From: an uncultured Acidimicrobiaceae bacterium
GTDB lineage: Bacteria; Actinomycetota; Acidimicrobiia; Acidimicrobiales; MedAcidi-G1
Length of the DNA: 5,448 nt
Assembly (NCBI GenBank): GCA_913054115.1
Contig: CAJXIS010000167.1
Coordinates: 1 to 5,448, forward strand
Direction of reading: 5' to 3'
Below, piece after piece: positions 1 through 5,448 of the stretch (positions are counted from its first letter, which is position 1; the number at the start of each line of letters is the position of its first letter). The notes below the pieces were generated by a model that did not search any database, was not told where the DNA came from, and saw only the letters and a program-made list of their open reading frames with translations. A program made the position numbers and the translations under genes.

Positions 1-396
1 TCCGAGTTCAGCGACCAGACCGACCCCTTCGAGGCCGGCATCGGCTTCACCGTGCCGCTCAAGACCAAGGAGGACGACTTCATCGGTCGCGACGCACTGG
101 TCGAGCGCAAGGAGAACCCGCAGCGCGCCCTCATCGGCCTGGAACTGGCCGGCGACGAGGTCGCTGGCAACGGCGACGGCGTCTACGTGGGCCGCAACCA
201 GATCGGCGTGGTCACCAGCGGCACGCGGTCACCGATCCTGCGCAAGAACATCGCCCGGGCCCGCCTCGCCGTCGAATACACCGAACTCGGAACCAGCGTC
301 GAGATCGGCAAGATGGACGGCCACCAGAAGCGCCTCCCGGCAACCGTTGTCGGCTTCCCGCACTACGACCCCGACAAAGAACGCGTGCGTTCCTAG
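1..396 (+). CDS. GcvT-family aminomethyltransferase, C-terminal part (5' end outside window)
   Basis: Frame 1 is open from the window edge to a TAG stop at 394-396, giving the last 131 residues; the start lies upstream, so the GTG at 52 is not a true start. The family call rests on the typical C-terminal GcvT pattern: EAGIGFTV followed by DFIGRDAL (visible residues 11-33), then IGVVTSGTRSP (68-78) and a final barrel segment LPATVVGFPHYDP (about 112-124). Full-length GcvT proteins are about 360-400 residues, so roughly the last third is seen. Known role of the family: tetrahydrofolate-dependent transfer of one-carbon units in the cytoplasm, as in the glycine cleavage T-protein, and in relatives that demethylate dimethylglycine, sarcosine or DMSP (DmdA). 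The folate-binding N-terminal part is missing, so the substrate cannot be decided. The neighbouring betaine-type importer makes a methylated-amine or DMSP role as plausible as glycine cleavage. The family is fairly sure; the exact reaction is not. Confidence 0.85.
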   Translation, partial: SEFSDQTDPFEAGIGFTVPLKTKEDDFIGRDALVERKENPQRALIGLELAGDEVAGNGDGVYVGRNQIGVVTSGTRSPILRKNIARARLAVEYTELGTSVEIGKMDGHQKRLPATVVGFPHYDPDKERVRS

Positions 397-425
397 TCGA
401 AGCCGGCGAACACTCGAGAACCCGG

Positions 426-451
426 GAACCCGGCCCCTCGGGGCCGGGTTC
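426..451. terminator. Convergent intergenic hairpin, probable bidirectional terminator
   Basis: The arms GAACCCGGCCCC (426-437) and GGGGCCGGGTTC (440-451) form a perfect 12-bp stem around TC. It starts 30 bp after the GcvT-family stop (396) and lies 35 bp beyond the permease stop on the other strand (486). Only a weak T-rich run (TTCTTC) follows on the + strand and a similar TTCTC follows on the - strand. That suits the U-poor terminators often seen in high-GC bacteria and would serve both converging genes. The first 8 bases of the left arm are a direct repeat of the preceding 8 (418-425 and 426-433, both GAACCCGG), so the right arm could pair with either copy. Confidence 0.75.
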
Positions 452-485
452 TTCGCGTGCGGGGCGTGGACAATCGCGCCCCGGC

Positions 486-3400
486 TCAGACCTCGATCAG
501 GCCCAACTGCTTCTTACGCTTGTCGGACCACTCGGAGATGATCATGTCGACCGCCATGCCGATGGCGGCGACCGACATGCCGGCGACGATCGCCCGGCCG
601 CTGTCGACGTTCGGCTGGGCCTCGATCAGGTCCCGGGCAAGGCCACCGGTCTTGATGAGGCCACCGATCATCACCATGAACAGGCCGAACATGATCGTCT
701 GGTTGATGCCCAGCATGATCTCCGGCACAGCCAGCGGCACCTTGACCTTCCACAGCGTCTGGCGTTTCGTGCAGCCCGACATGGTCGAGGCCTCGACCAG
801 GTGGTGCGGAACGTTCCGGATGCCGAAGATCGTGTAGCGGATGGCCGGCACGCCAACCGACATGACGACGGCGAAGATGACGGCGGTGTCGGAGACCGAG
901 AAGAACATGATCGCCGGCAGCAGGTAGACGAACGACGGGAACGTCTGGAAGGCGTCGAGCATCACCTGCACGACCGAGTTCCGGCGATCCGTCGCCGAGG
1001 CCCAGATGCCGAACGGCACGCCGAGTGCAGCGGCGAAGAACACGGCGAAGACGAGTTGGTACAGGCTGAACATGGCCGGGGCCCAGAAGCCACTCAGTGC
1101 GATGAAGGCGAAGAAACTCGACGCCAGGATTGCCAGACGCCTGCCGTTGACGAACCAGCCGATCGTGAACAGGAGCAGGACCGCGGCGACCCAGGGAATG
1201 GTCAGGAAGGCGTCGCGGAGGGGCAACAGCGCATAGCGCTCGAGGTGGTTGCGGAACCAGATGGTGCTCTGGTAGAGGCTGATCTCCTGGCTCTGGGCGA
1301 CGATCGTGCTCGTCGCACCGGCCAGCGGACCCTTGAACAGCAGGGCCAGCATGACGCCCGTACCGGCCGTTGCCGCCGAGGTCCACAAGGCCGAAAAGCC
1401 ACGGGCCGCAGCAGAGGCCCTGGCGGCCGGAGATGTGTCCGAGCTGCTGAGCCCACGCCGCAACGTGTCGAACAGGAGGCCTGCGATAAGAAAGACGAGG
1501 GCGATCTTGAGGGCATCGACGTTCTGGCTGACCGGACCGTCGATCAGGATCCCGAGGAGTACGACCAGTCCGACACCGACCGCCGCTGCATACAGCAGCA
1601 CACCCGGAAGGCGCTTCCAGTCCGTCGGTGTGCCGTCGCCAGCGAACACGGTGCCGACGACGCGCCGGAGGACATCGAGGCCGAAGTAGACGGAGATCGC
1701 CACGACCGCCACCTGCAGGATGCCACCGAGGTTGTCACGCACCTCGCCCAGCGTCAGCACGCCGACGACGACCGCTGCGACCACCGCCCCAGCGGCGATG
1801 GCGACGCCGGGGAACTGCTGCCACAGCGCCACGCCCTCGACCCGCGACGAGTCCGAAACCGTGGCGATCCCCCGACGGGCCGCCTCACCCAACGCCGCGA
1901 CGAGACCGAGGACGACGAACACCTGGACAACCGGCCAGGCGTTCTCGACGGCTCCGACGTTGAGGGCGATGTCGAGGATGACCCCGAGCGCCACGACGAT
2001 CGAAGCACCCAGCAGGTAGGGGTGTCGGCGGGCGAACGATGTATCGACAGTGACGCCGGAAGAGGTGTCGGTGACCACCATGGCGCCGAAGATCCGCTGC
2101 AACACCAGGAGGATCCCGGCGAGGATCAGGACGAAGAATGCCGACTGGATGATTCCAAGTCGGTTCTCGCCCAACAGGACCAGCAGGCCCACCACGACGA
2201 CGACGGCACCACCGACGTAGGTCGCCCGGATATAGCCGTCGAGCTCGCCAAGGCGCACCGCAGCCCGTCGGCACAGGTCGATCAGCAGCCCGATCGCCAA
2301 CACGGCGGCGATCAGGGCGAGGGCGTTGTCGAGCCCGTCGCCGACGACGCCCTTCAGCGGCAGGATGATCTTGTCGTCGAGGTGCCAGTTCAGCCAGTCG
2401 ATCCAGTCGTAGATGGACCAGACGAGGGCGTTGTCGACGAACCAGTCGGTGGCCTGCCGGACATGGTTCTGCATCCAGCTCTTCGGGACCCGCTGGGCGG
2501 CATCCCAGGTGTTGGCCATGAAGAGGCCGATGGCGAGGACGGCACCGGTGGCCAGCAGGTAGGGGTGCCTCTTCACGAACGAATCGTCCGCGTCGTGGTG
2601 GACGGGCTGCAGGTTGCCGAGGCCCTGGCTGAGCCGGTCGAGGGTGATGGCCATGACGACCACGGCGAGACCGATCTCCACACCGGAACCGATCTTGAGA
2701 CCGGTGAGTCGGAACAACAGGTCCTGTCCGAGGCCGGCGGTGCCCACGAACGAGGCGATGACCACCATGGCGAGGCACTCCATCACCACCTGGTTGATAC
2801 CCACCAGCAGCGACCTACGGGCCGCAGGCAACTCGACCTTCCAGAGCATCTGACGCGGCGTGCACCCGGACATGACCCCGGCCTCGATGACCTCCTTCGA
2901 AATGCCCTGGATGCCGAGGATGGTGAGACGGGCCATCGGCGGCATGGCGTAGGCGATCGTGGCGATGACACCGGCCTTGTGGGAGACGCCGACGAACACG
3001 GCGATCGGAATCATGAAGGTGAAGTGCGGCATCGCCTGGGTGAGGTTCAGCAACGGAGTGAGGAACTGCTCGACCCGACGACGCTTGGCAGCGAACACGC
3101 CCAGGACGCTGCCGATGCCTGCGGCGATCGGGACGCTGACGAGCACTGCGGAGAGCGTGATCATCGTCTTGTCCCACCGGGTCTCGGCGCCGTCCTTCAG
3201 GGGCGGCTCGCCGATGAACGATGCGTAGACGATGAATCCGACTGACAGCAGGGCCAGCTTCCATCCACCCAACTTCCAGCCGGCGACTCCGAACAGGCCG
3301 GCGATCACGACCCAGGGAAGTGCGGGAAGGTCCCACGGCTCGTAGAAGCCGATGAACGCATACCAGGCGACGAGCACGGACATGGCCGCCCAACCGCCGC

Positions 3401-4307
3401 TCCGCTTCTGCCAGGCCATGTAGGCGCCACCGCCGACCATGCCGGCGAACAGGACCACCCAGGGCAGCACACCCAGGTGCAGCCATTCCCTGTCGCCGAG
3501 CCATGGGAAGTCCCCGAACTGCAGCGGATAGCCGCTGATGAGCAGGCCTTCGCTGATGTCGAGCGGCGCCTCCAGCCACTCGGCCATGCGACGAATGAGG
3601 ACCTTGACCTGGAACGACTCCTCAGAGGTCTGGAACAGGATCCATCCGACCGTGGCGATGCCCGTGGTGGCAGCCAACCATCGAAACCCACTGACCCGGT
3701 CCCTGACCCACATCACTCCCGTCACGAGGCCAGCGACGAGGAACACCCATCCCAGGATCCCCGGTTCGCGGCGGATGCCGTCGAAGAGGTCGACCGACCA
3801 GGCCAGCCATGCCACGCCGGCAAAGGCCGCCAGCCACCGGCCGGTTCGCACCGTCCAGATCTTCCATGCGCAGACGCCGAGCAGGACGACCGCCAGGATC
3901 AGCCACGGCACCCGCGAGAGGTGCCAGTTCACGGCGAAGTCGAGGAGCTCCTTCTTGCGGAGGTGGTCGAACCAGACGTTGACCCAGCCGGTGGCCTTGT
4001 GGCGGCCCGCCCCTGTATCGCGGCCGGCGAAGTCGAACCAGTCGACGGTCCATGCCCGGGGCACCGAGTAGAGCCACTCGGTGATGCCGGCTTCCTTGTC
4101 CTGGTGGAGGCGGAGGTCGCCGAGGCGCCACCAGAGCAGCCAGAGGAAGGTGAAGGGGCCCAGGGCCAGCAGCACCTTGGCGCGACCCGACATTCCCATC
4201 TGGGAACCGTCGGCCGAGGCGGCACCCTGCTCCACGGACTGCCTGGGCGGCGGAGCGGCGGTCGCCTCGCTCGTGGATGGGGTCCCGGTCGCGGGAACGT
4301 CGGACAT
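486..4307 (-). CDS. proW: Giant tandem ProW-like ABC permease (quaternary amine / betaine uptake family), two permease cores in one chain
   Basis: This is the membrane channel of an ABC importer, 1273 residues, against about 280-350 for typical ProW-type permeases. It reads ATG at 4305-4307 to TGA at 486-488. An A/P/S/T-rich N-terminus (1-40) precedes a first hydrophobic segment (about 44-62) and a Trp-rich amphipathic stretch (about 75-131). Several similar hydrophobic hairpins follow (about 132-366). Core 1 spans about 380-562 with EAA loop IEAGVMSGCTPRQMLWKV (474-491). Core 2 spans about 1078-1257 with EAA loop VEASTMSGCTKRQTLWKV (1171-1188) and the ProW-like PSFVYLLP (1124-1131). Between them lie about 500 residues: a hydrophobic, repeat-containing central region I do not recognise (about 571-1000), then a lead-in to core 2. 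By eye there are about 30 membrane spans. The start is 9 bp after the ATPase stop with no clear Shine-Dalgarno, so translation is probably coupled; Met37 and Met39 are alternatives. Two cores imply a covalent pseudo-dimer where classical ProW works as two copies. The transporter family is sure; the substrate is inferred. Confidence 0.9.
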   Translation of the reverse strand: MSDVPATGTPSTSEATAAPPPRQSVEQGAASADGSQMGMSGRAKVLLALGPFTFLWLLWWRLGDLRLHQDKEAGITEWLYSVPRAWTVDWFDFAGRDTGAGRHKATGWVNVWFDHLRKKELLDFAVNWHLSRVPWLILAVVLLGVCAWKIWTVRTGRWLAAFAGVAWLAWSVDLFDGIRREPGILGWVFLVAGLVTGVMWVRDRVSGFRWLAATTGIATVGWILFQTSEESFQVKVLIRRMAEWLEAPLDISEGLLISGYPLQFGDFPWLGDREWLHLGVLPWVVLFAGMVGGGAYMAWQKRSGGWAAMSVLVAWYAFIGFYEPWDLPALPWVVIAGLFGVAGWKLGGWKLALLSVGFIVYASFIGEPPLKDGAETRWDKTMITLSAVLVSVPIAAGIGSVLGVFAAKRRRVEQFLTPLLNLTQAMPHFTFMIPIAVFVGVSHKAGVIATIAYAMPPMARLTILGIQGISKEVIEAGVMSGCTPRQMLWKVELPAARRSLLVGINQVVMECLAMVVIASFVGTAGLGQDLLFRLTGLKIGSGVEIGLAVVVMAITLDRLSQGLGNLQPVHHDADDSFVKRHPYLLATGAVLAIGLFMANTWDAAQRVPKSWMQNHVRQATDWFVDNALVWSIYDWIDWLNWHLDDKIILPLKGVVGDGLDNALALIAAVLAIGLLIDLCRRAAVRLGELDGYIRATYVGGAVVVVVGLLVLLGENRLGIIQSAFFVLILAGILLVLQRIFGAMVVTDTSSGVTVDTSFARRHPYLLGASIVVALGVILDIALNVGAVENAWPVVQVFVVLGLVAALGEAARRGIATVSDSSRVEGVALWQQFPGVAIAAGAVVAAVVVGVLTLGEVRDNLGGILQVAVVAISVYFGLDVLRRVVGTVFAGDGTPTDWKRLPGVLLYAAAVGVGLVVLLGILIDGPVSQNVDALKIALVFLIAGLLFDTLRRGLSSSDTSPAARASAAARGFSALWTSAATAGTGVMLALLFKGPLAGATSTIVAQSQEISLYQSTIWFRNHLERYALLPLRDAFLTIPWVAAVLLLFTIGWFVNGRRLAILASSFFAFIALSGFWAPAMFSLYQLVFAVFFAAALGVPFGIWASATDRRNSVVQVMLDAFQTFPSFVYLLPAIMFFSVSDTAVIFAVVMSVGVPAIRYTIFGIRNVPHHLVEASTMSGCTKRQTLWKVKVPLAVPEIMLGINQTIMFGLFMVMIGGLIKTGGLARDLIEAQPNVDSGRAIVAGMSVAAIGMAVDMIISEWSDKRKKQLGLIEV
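2009..2024 (-). repeat. Internal repeat copy B within the permease central region (encodes HPYLL)
   Basis: These 16 bases are identical to 2552-2567. On the coding (-) strand both copies encode HPYLL, in the contexts SFARRHPYLL (757-766) and SFVKRHPYLL (576-585). Each copy follows a short polar, Asp/Thr/Ser-rich linker and begins a hydrophobic segment, so they look like the starts of two duplicated membrane modules about 181 residues apart. The similarity beyond this motif is weak by eye. Confidence 0.6.
2552..2567 (-). repeat. Internal repeat copy A within the permease central region (encodes HPYLL)
   Basis: This is the partner of the 16-base repeat at 2009-2024. It encodes His581 to Leu585, just after permease core 1 ends (about residue 562) and after the linker HDADDSF (571-577). 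The conserved SF-x-x-RHPYLL motif marks where the unrecognised central membrane region begins. Confidence 0.6.
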
Positions 4308-4316
4308 CGTCGCGGC

Positions 4317-5327
4317 TCAGTCGTCCGCGAAGAGCGCTTCGGCCACCTGGAGACCGGAGATGGACCCGACGACCTCACCGTCCTCGACGACCCGGACCGG
4401 ACTGGGGGCGTTGAGGATCTGTCTGGCAACGGCTGCGACCTTGGCGTCGCCGGCCACCTCGCCTTCGGCATCATCGGAGACCGGACCCATGAGCGTGTGG
4501 ACCCGCAGCAACTTCGAGCGGGGAATGTCCCTGGTGAAGGCGGCCACGTAGTCGGTGGCCGGATCGGTGATGAGGTCCTCGGCGGTGCCGAGCTGCTCGA
4601 TCAGGCCGTCGTGCATGATGGCAATGCGGTCGGCGAGGCGGATGGCCTCGTCGAAGTCGTGGGTGATGAACACGATCGTCTTGTGCAGCGTTGACTGGAG
4701 TCGCAGGAACTCGTCCTGCATCTCCCGTCGGATCAGCGGGTCGAGGGCGGAGAAGGGCTCGTCGAGAAACCAGACATCCGGTTCGACGGCAAGCGACCGG
4801 CCGATGCCGACACGCTGCTGCTGGCCGCCGGAGAGCTCGCGGGGAAAGTAGTCGCCACGGCCATGGAGACCGACCAGTTCGATGATCTCGAGCGCCTTGG
4901 CGTGCCGGGTCTCCCGATCGACGCCCTGTACCTCGAGGGGGAACGCCACGTTCTCAGCGACCGTGCGATGGGGGAACAGCGCAAAGTGCTGGAACACCAT
5001 GCCCATCTTGTGGCGACGGAGCTCGATCAACTCCGCCTCGGTGGCGGCGAGGAGGTCCTGCCCGTCGAACTCGATGTCGCCCGCCGTGGAGTCGATGAGC
5101 CGCGACATGCAGCGCACGAGGGTGGACTTGCCCGAGCCACTGAGGCCCATGAGCACGATGATCTCTCCCTCGTGGACCTCGAGCGATGCATCACGGACGG
5201 CGGGGATGTAGCCGTTCTCCTTGATGGTCGCGAGGTCCGGGTTGCCGCCATGGGCGGCGAGAAACTTCTTGGGCTCCGGTCCGTACAACTTCCAGACGTT
5301 CTGGCAGATGATCTTCGGGTGGCTCAT
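4317..5327 (-). CDS. proV: ProV-type ABC transporter ATPase (glycine betaine / proline betaine family)
   Basis: This cytoplasmic subunit hydrolyses ATP to drive the importer whose permease follows 9 bp downstream. It is 336 residues, ATG at 5325-5327 to TGA at 4317-4319. All ABC motifs are visible: Walker A GLSGSGKST (61-69), Q-loop VFQHFALFPH (111-120, Gln113), signature LSGGQQQR (165-172), Walker B VWFLDEP (185-191), D-loop SALD (193-196) and switch His223 in ITHD. ProV-like hallmarks are the N-terminal extension before the first strand (about 13-45, with LYG then VRDASLEVHEGE), MGLSGSGKSTLVR, SALDPLIRREMQDE (193-206) and TIVFITHDFDEA. The tail after about residue 272 is only some 65 residues, ending in a CBS-like strand pattern VRVVEDGEVVGSISGLQVAEAL (311-332, by position). 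Long ProV and OpuAA proteins (about 400 residues) carry two CBS domains, so the regulatory end looks reduced to one or a partial one. Start choice: a GAGAAGG ribosome binding site lies upstream. Family sure; substrate (betaine, choline, carnitine or DMSP) inferred. Confidence 0.93.
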   Translation of the reverse strand: MSHPKIICQNVWKLYGPEPKKFLAAHGGNPDLATIKENGYIPAVRDASLEVHEGEIIVLMGLSGSGKSTLVRCMSRLIDSTAGDIEFDGQDLLAATEAELIELRRHKMGMVFQHFALFPHRTVAENVAFPLEVQGVDRETRHAKALEIIELVGLHGRGDYFPRELSGGQQQRVGIGRSLAVEPDVWFLDEPFSALDPLIRREMQDEFLRLQSTLHKTIVFITHDFDEAIRLADRIAIMHDGLIEQLGTAEDLITDPATDYVAAFTRDIPRSKLLRVHTLMGPVSDDAEGEVAGDAKVAAVARQILNAPSPVRVVEDGEVVGSISGLQVAEALFADD

Positions 5328-5338
5328 GTCGTGCCGGG

Positions 5339-5345
5339 CCTTCTC
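5339..5345 (-). promoter_or_regulatory. Likely ribosome binding site of the ATPase gene
   Basis: The - strand reads GAGAAGG here, ending 11 bases before the ATG at 5327. The spacing is slightly long, but it is the best purine-rich anti-16S match near this start and supports the 336-residue form of the ATPase. The downstream permease start has no comparable site. Confidence 0.55.
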
Positions 5346-5370
5346 GGATCTGGGGGTTGGATGGACGTCG

Positions 5371-5376
5371 ATTTTA
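5371..5376 (-). promoter_or_regulatory. Possible -10 element (TAAAAT) of the transporter operon
   Basis: The - strand has TAAAAT inside the 8-base palindrome TTTTAAAA (5372-5379), an A/T island in otherwise GC-rich DNA. It lies between the hairpin at 5388-5438 and the ribosome binding site, which would give a leader of about 35-40 bases. No convincing -35 hexamer lies 16-18 bases upstream (the sequence there is the GC-rich hairpin arm), so this is a weak prediction. The palindrome could equally be part of a protein-binding site. Confidence 0.3.
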
Positions 5377-5387
5377 AAAGACCCGTG

Positions 5388-5438
5388 AAAAACGACGGGC
5401 CGGTCGCGGAGGGGGTGGGATCCTCCACAACCGGCCCG
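5388..5438 (-). terminator. Rho-independent terminator (or leader attenuator) reading leftward, before the ATPase gene
   Basis: On the - strand a 17-bp stem forms from 5438-5422 with 5412-5396 around a 9-base loop: nine outer pairs (CGGGCCGGT with ACCGGCCCG) and eight inner pairs. TCG and then TTTTT (5392-5388) follow. Two inner pairs are G·U in the - strand RNA but would be C·A mismatches in + strand RNA, so the structure fits a leftward transcript. It most simply ends a gene lying beyond the right edge; a TAG at 5444-5442 on the - strand could be that gene's stop, but the frame is unknown. If the operon promoter is further right, the same hairpin would act as an attenuator or partial terminator. 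Confidence 0.7.
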
Positions 5439-5448
5439 ACACTAGGAC

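Noticed and set aside
457..837. + strand open frame of 126 codons across the convergent intergenic hairpin
   Set aside because: It begins in the terminator region and otherwise runs antisense to the permease core 2, including its EAA loop. No ribosome binding site or protein motif supports it.
2009..2567. The two 16-base identical copies as possible ends of a mobile element or recombination site
   Set aside because: They lie in the same reading frame, encode the same HPYLL motif at matching positions before hydrophobic segments, and the frame stays open between them. Duplication of a protein module explains them better.
1885..2778. - strand open frame of 297 codons in another frame inside the permease
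   Set aside because: It is rich in Arg, Pro and Gly, as expected from an off-frame reading of GC-rich DNA, and the overlapping permease frame is continuous through it. It is not evidence of a frameshift.
801..3245. Long + strand open frame of 814 codons opposite the permease
   Set aside because: Its translation is a low-complexity run of Asp, Glu, Arg, His, Gln and Gly. That is what results from reading GC-rich codons for Val, Leu, Ala and Ile membrane helices on the opposite strand. It shows no domain, and the - strand frame has clear ABC permease motifs.
3477..4694. + strand open frame of 405 codons across the permease start and the ATPase end
   Set aside because: It spans two real genes on the other strand, including their 9-bp junction, has a charged low-complexity composition and no recognisable motif. 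It is an antisense shadow.

Overview
The window is GC-rich (about 65% by eye). It holds three protein-coding genes arranged convergently: the 3' end of a GcvT-family (aminomethyltransferase-type) gene on the + strand, and a two-gene ABC importer operon of the ProV/ProW (glycine betaine / quaternary amine) type on the - strand. The high GC, the near-perfect intergenic hairpin with almost no U-tract and the G/C-ending codons would suit a high-GC actinomycete (for example an Acidimicrobiia-like lineage). An alphaproteobacterium cannot be excluded from this sequence alone.

Layout. 1-396 (+): C-terminal 131 residues of a GcvT-family protein, cut by the window edge. 397-485: a short convergent intergenic space with a 12-bp perfect hairpin (426-451) that probably ends both transcripts. 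486-4307 (-): a very large (1273 aa) permease with two ProW-like permease cores, each with its own ATPase-docking EAA loop, separated by a long hydrophobic central region I do not recognise. 4317-5327 (-): a ProV-type ATPase with all nucleotide-binding motifs but only a short C-terminal tail instead of the usual pair of CBS domains. 5328-5448: no gene; a likely ribosome binding site, a possible -10 element, and a hairpin followed by five T on the - strand. That hairpin looks like the terminator (or attenuator) of whatever lies beyond the right edge.

How the genes may work together. ATPase and permease are 9 bp apart and would form one ABC importer in the cytoplasmic membrane. Neither protein carries a recognisable substrate-binding domain and no binding-protein gene is present, so that part must be encoded elsewhere, possibly just beyond the right edge. 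Family knowledge points to betaine-like compounds (glycine betaine, proline betaine, choline, carnitine or DMSP). The GcvT-family neighbour belongs to a fold that moves one-carbon groups to tetrahydrofolate, including during breakdown of methylated amines and DMSP. A catabolic link between uptake and demethylation is therefore plausible but unproven.

The most unusual item is the permease. It looks like a covalently joined pseudo-dimer of ProW, with extra hydrophobic hairpins before the first core and about 430-440 residues of additional repeated membrane sequence between the cores.
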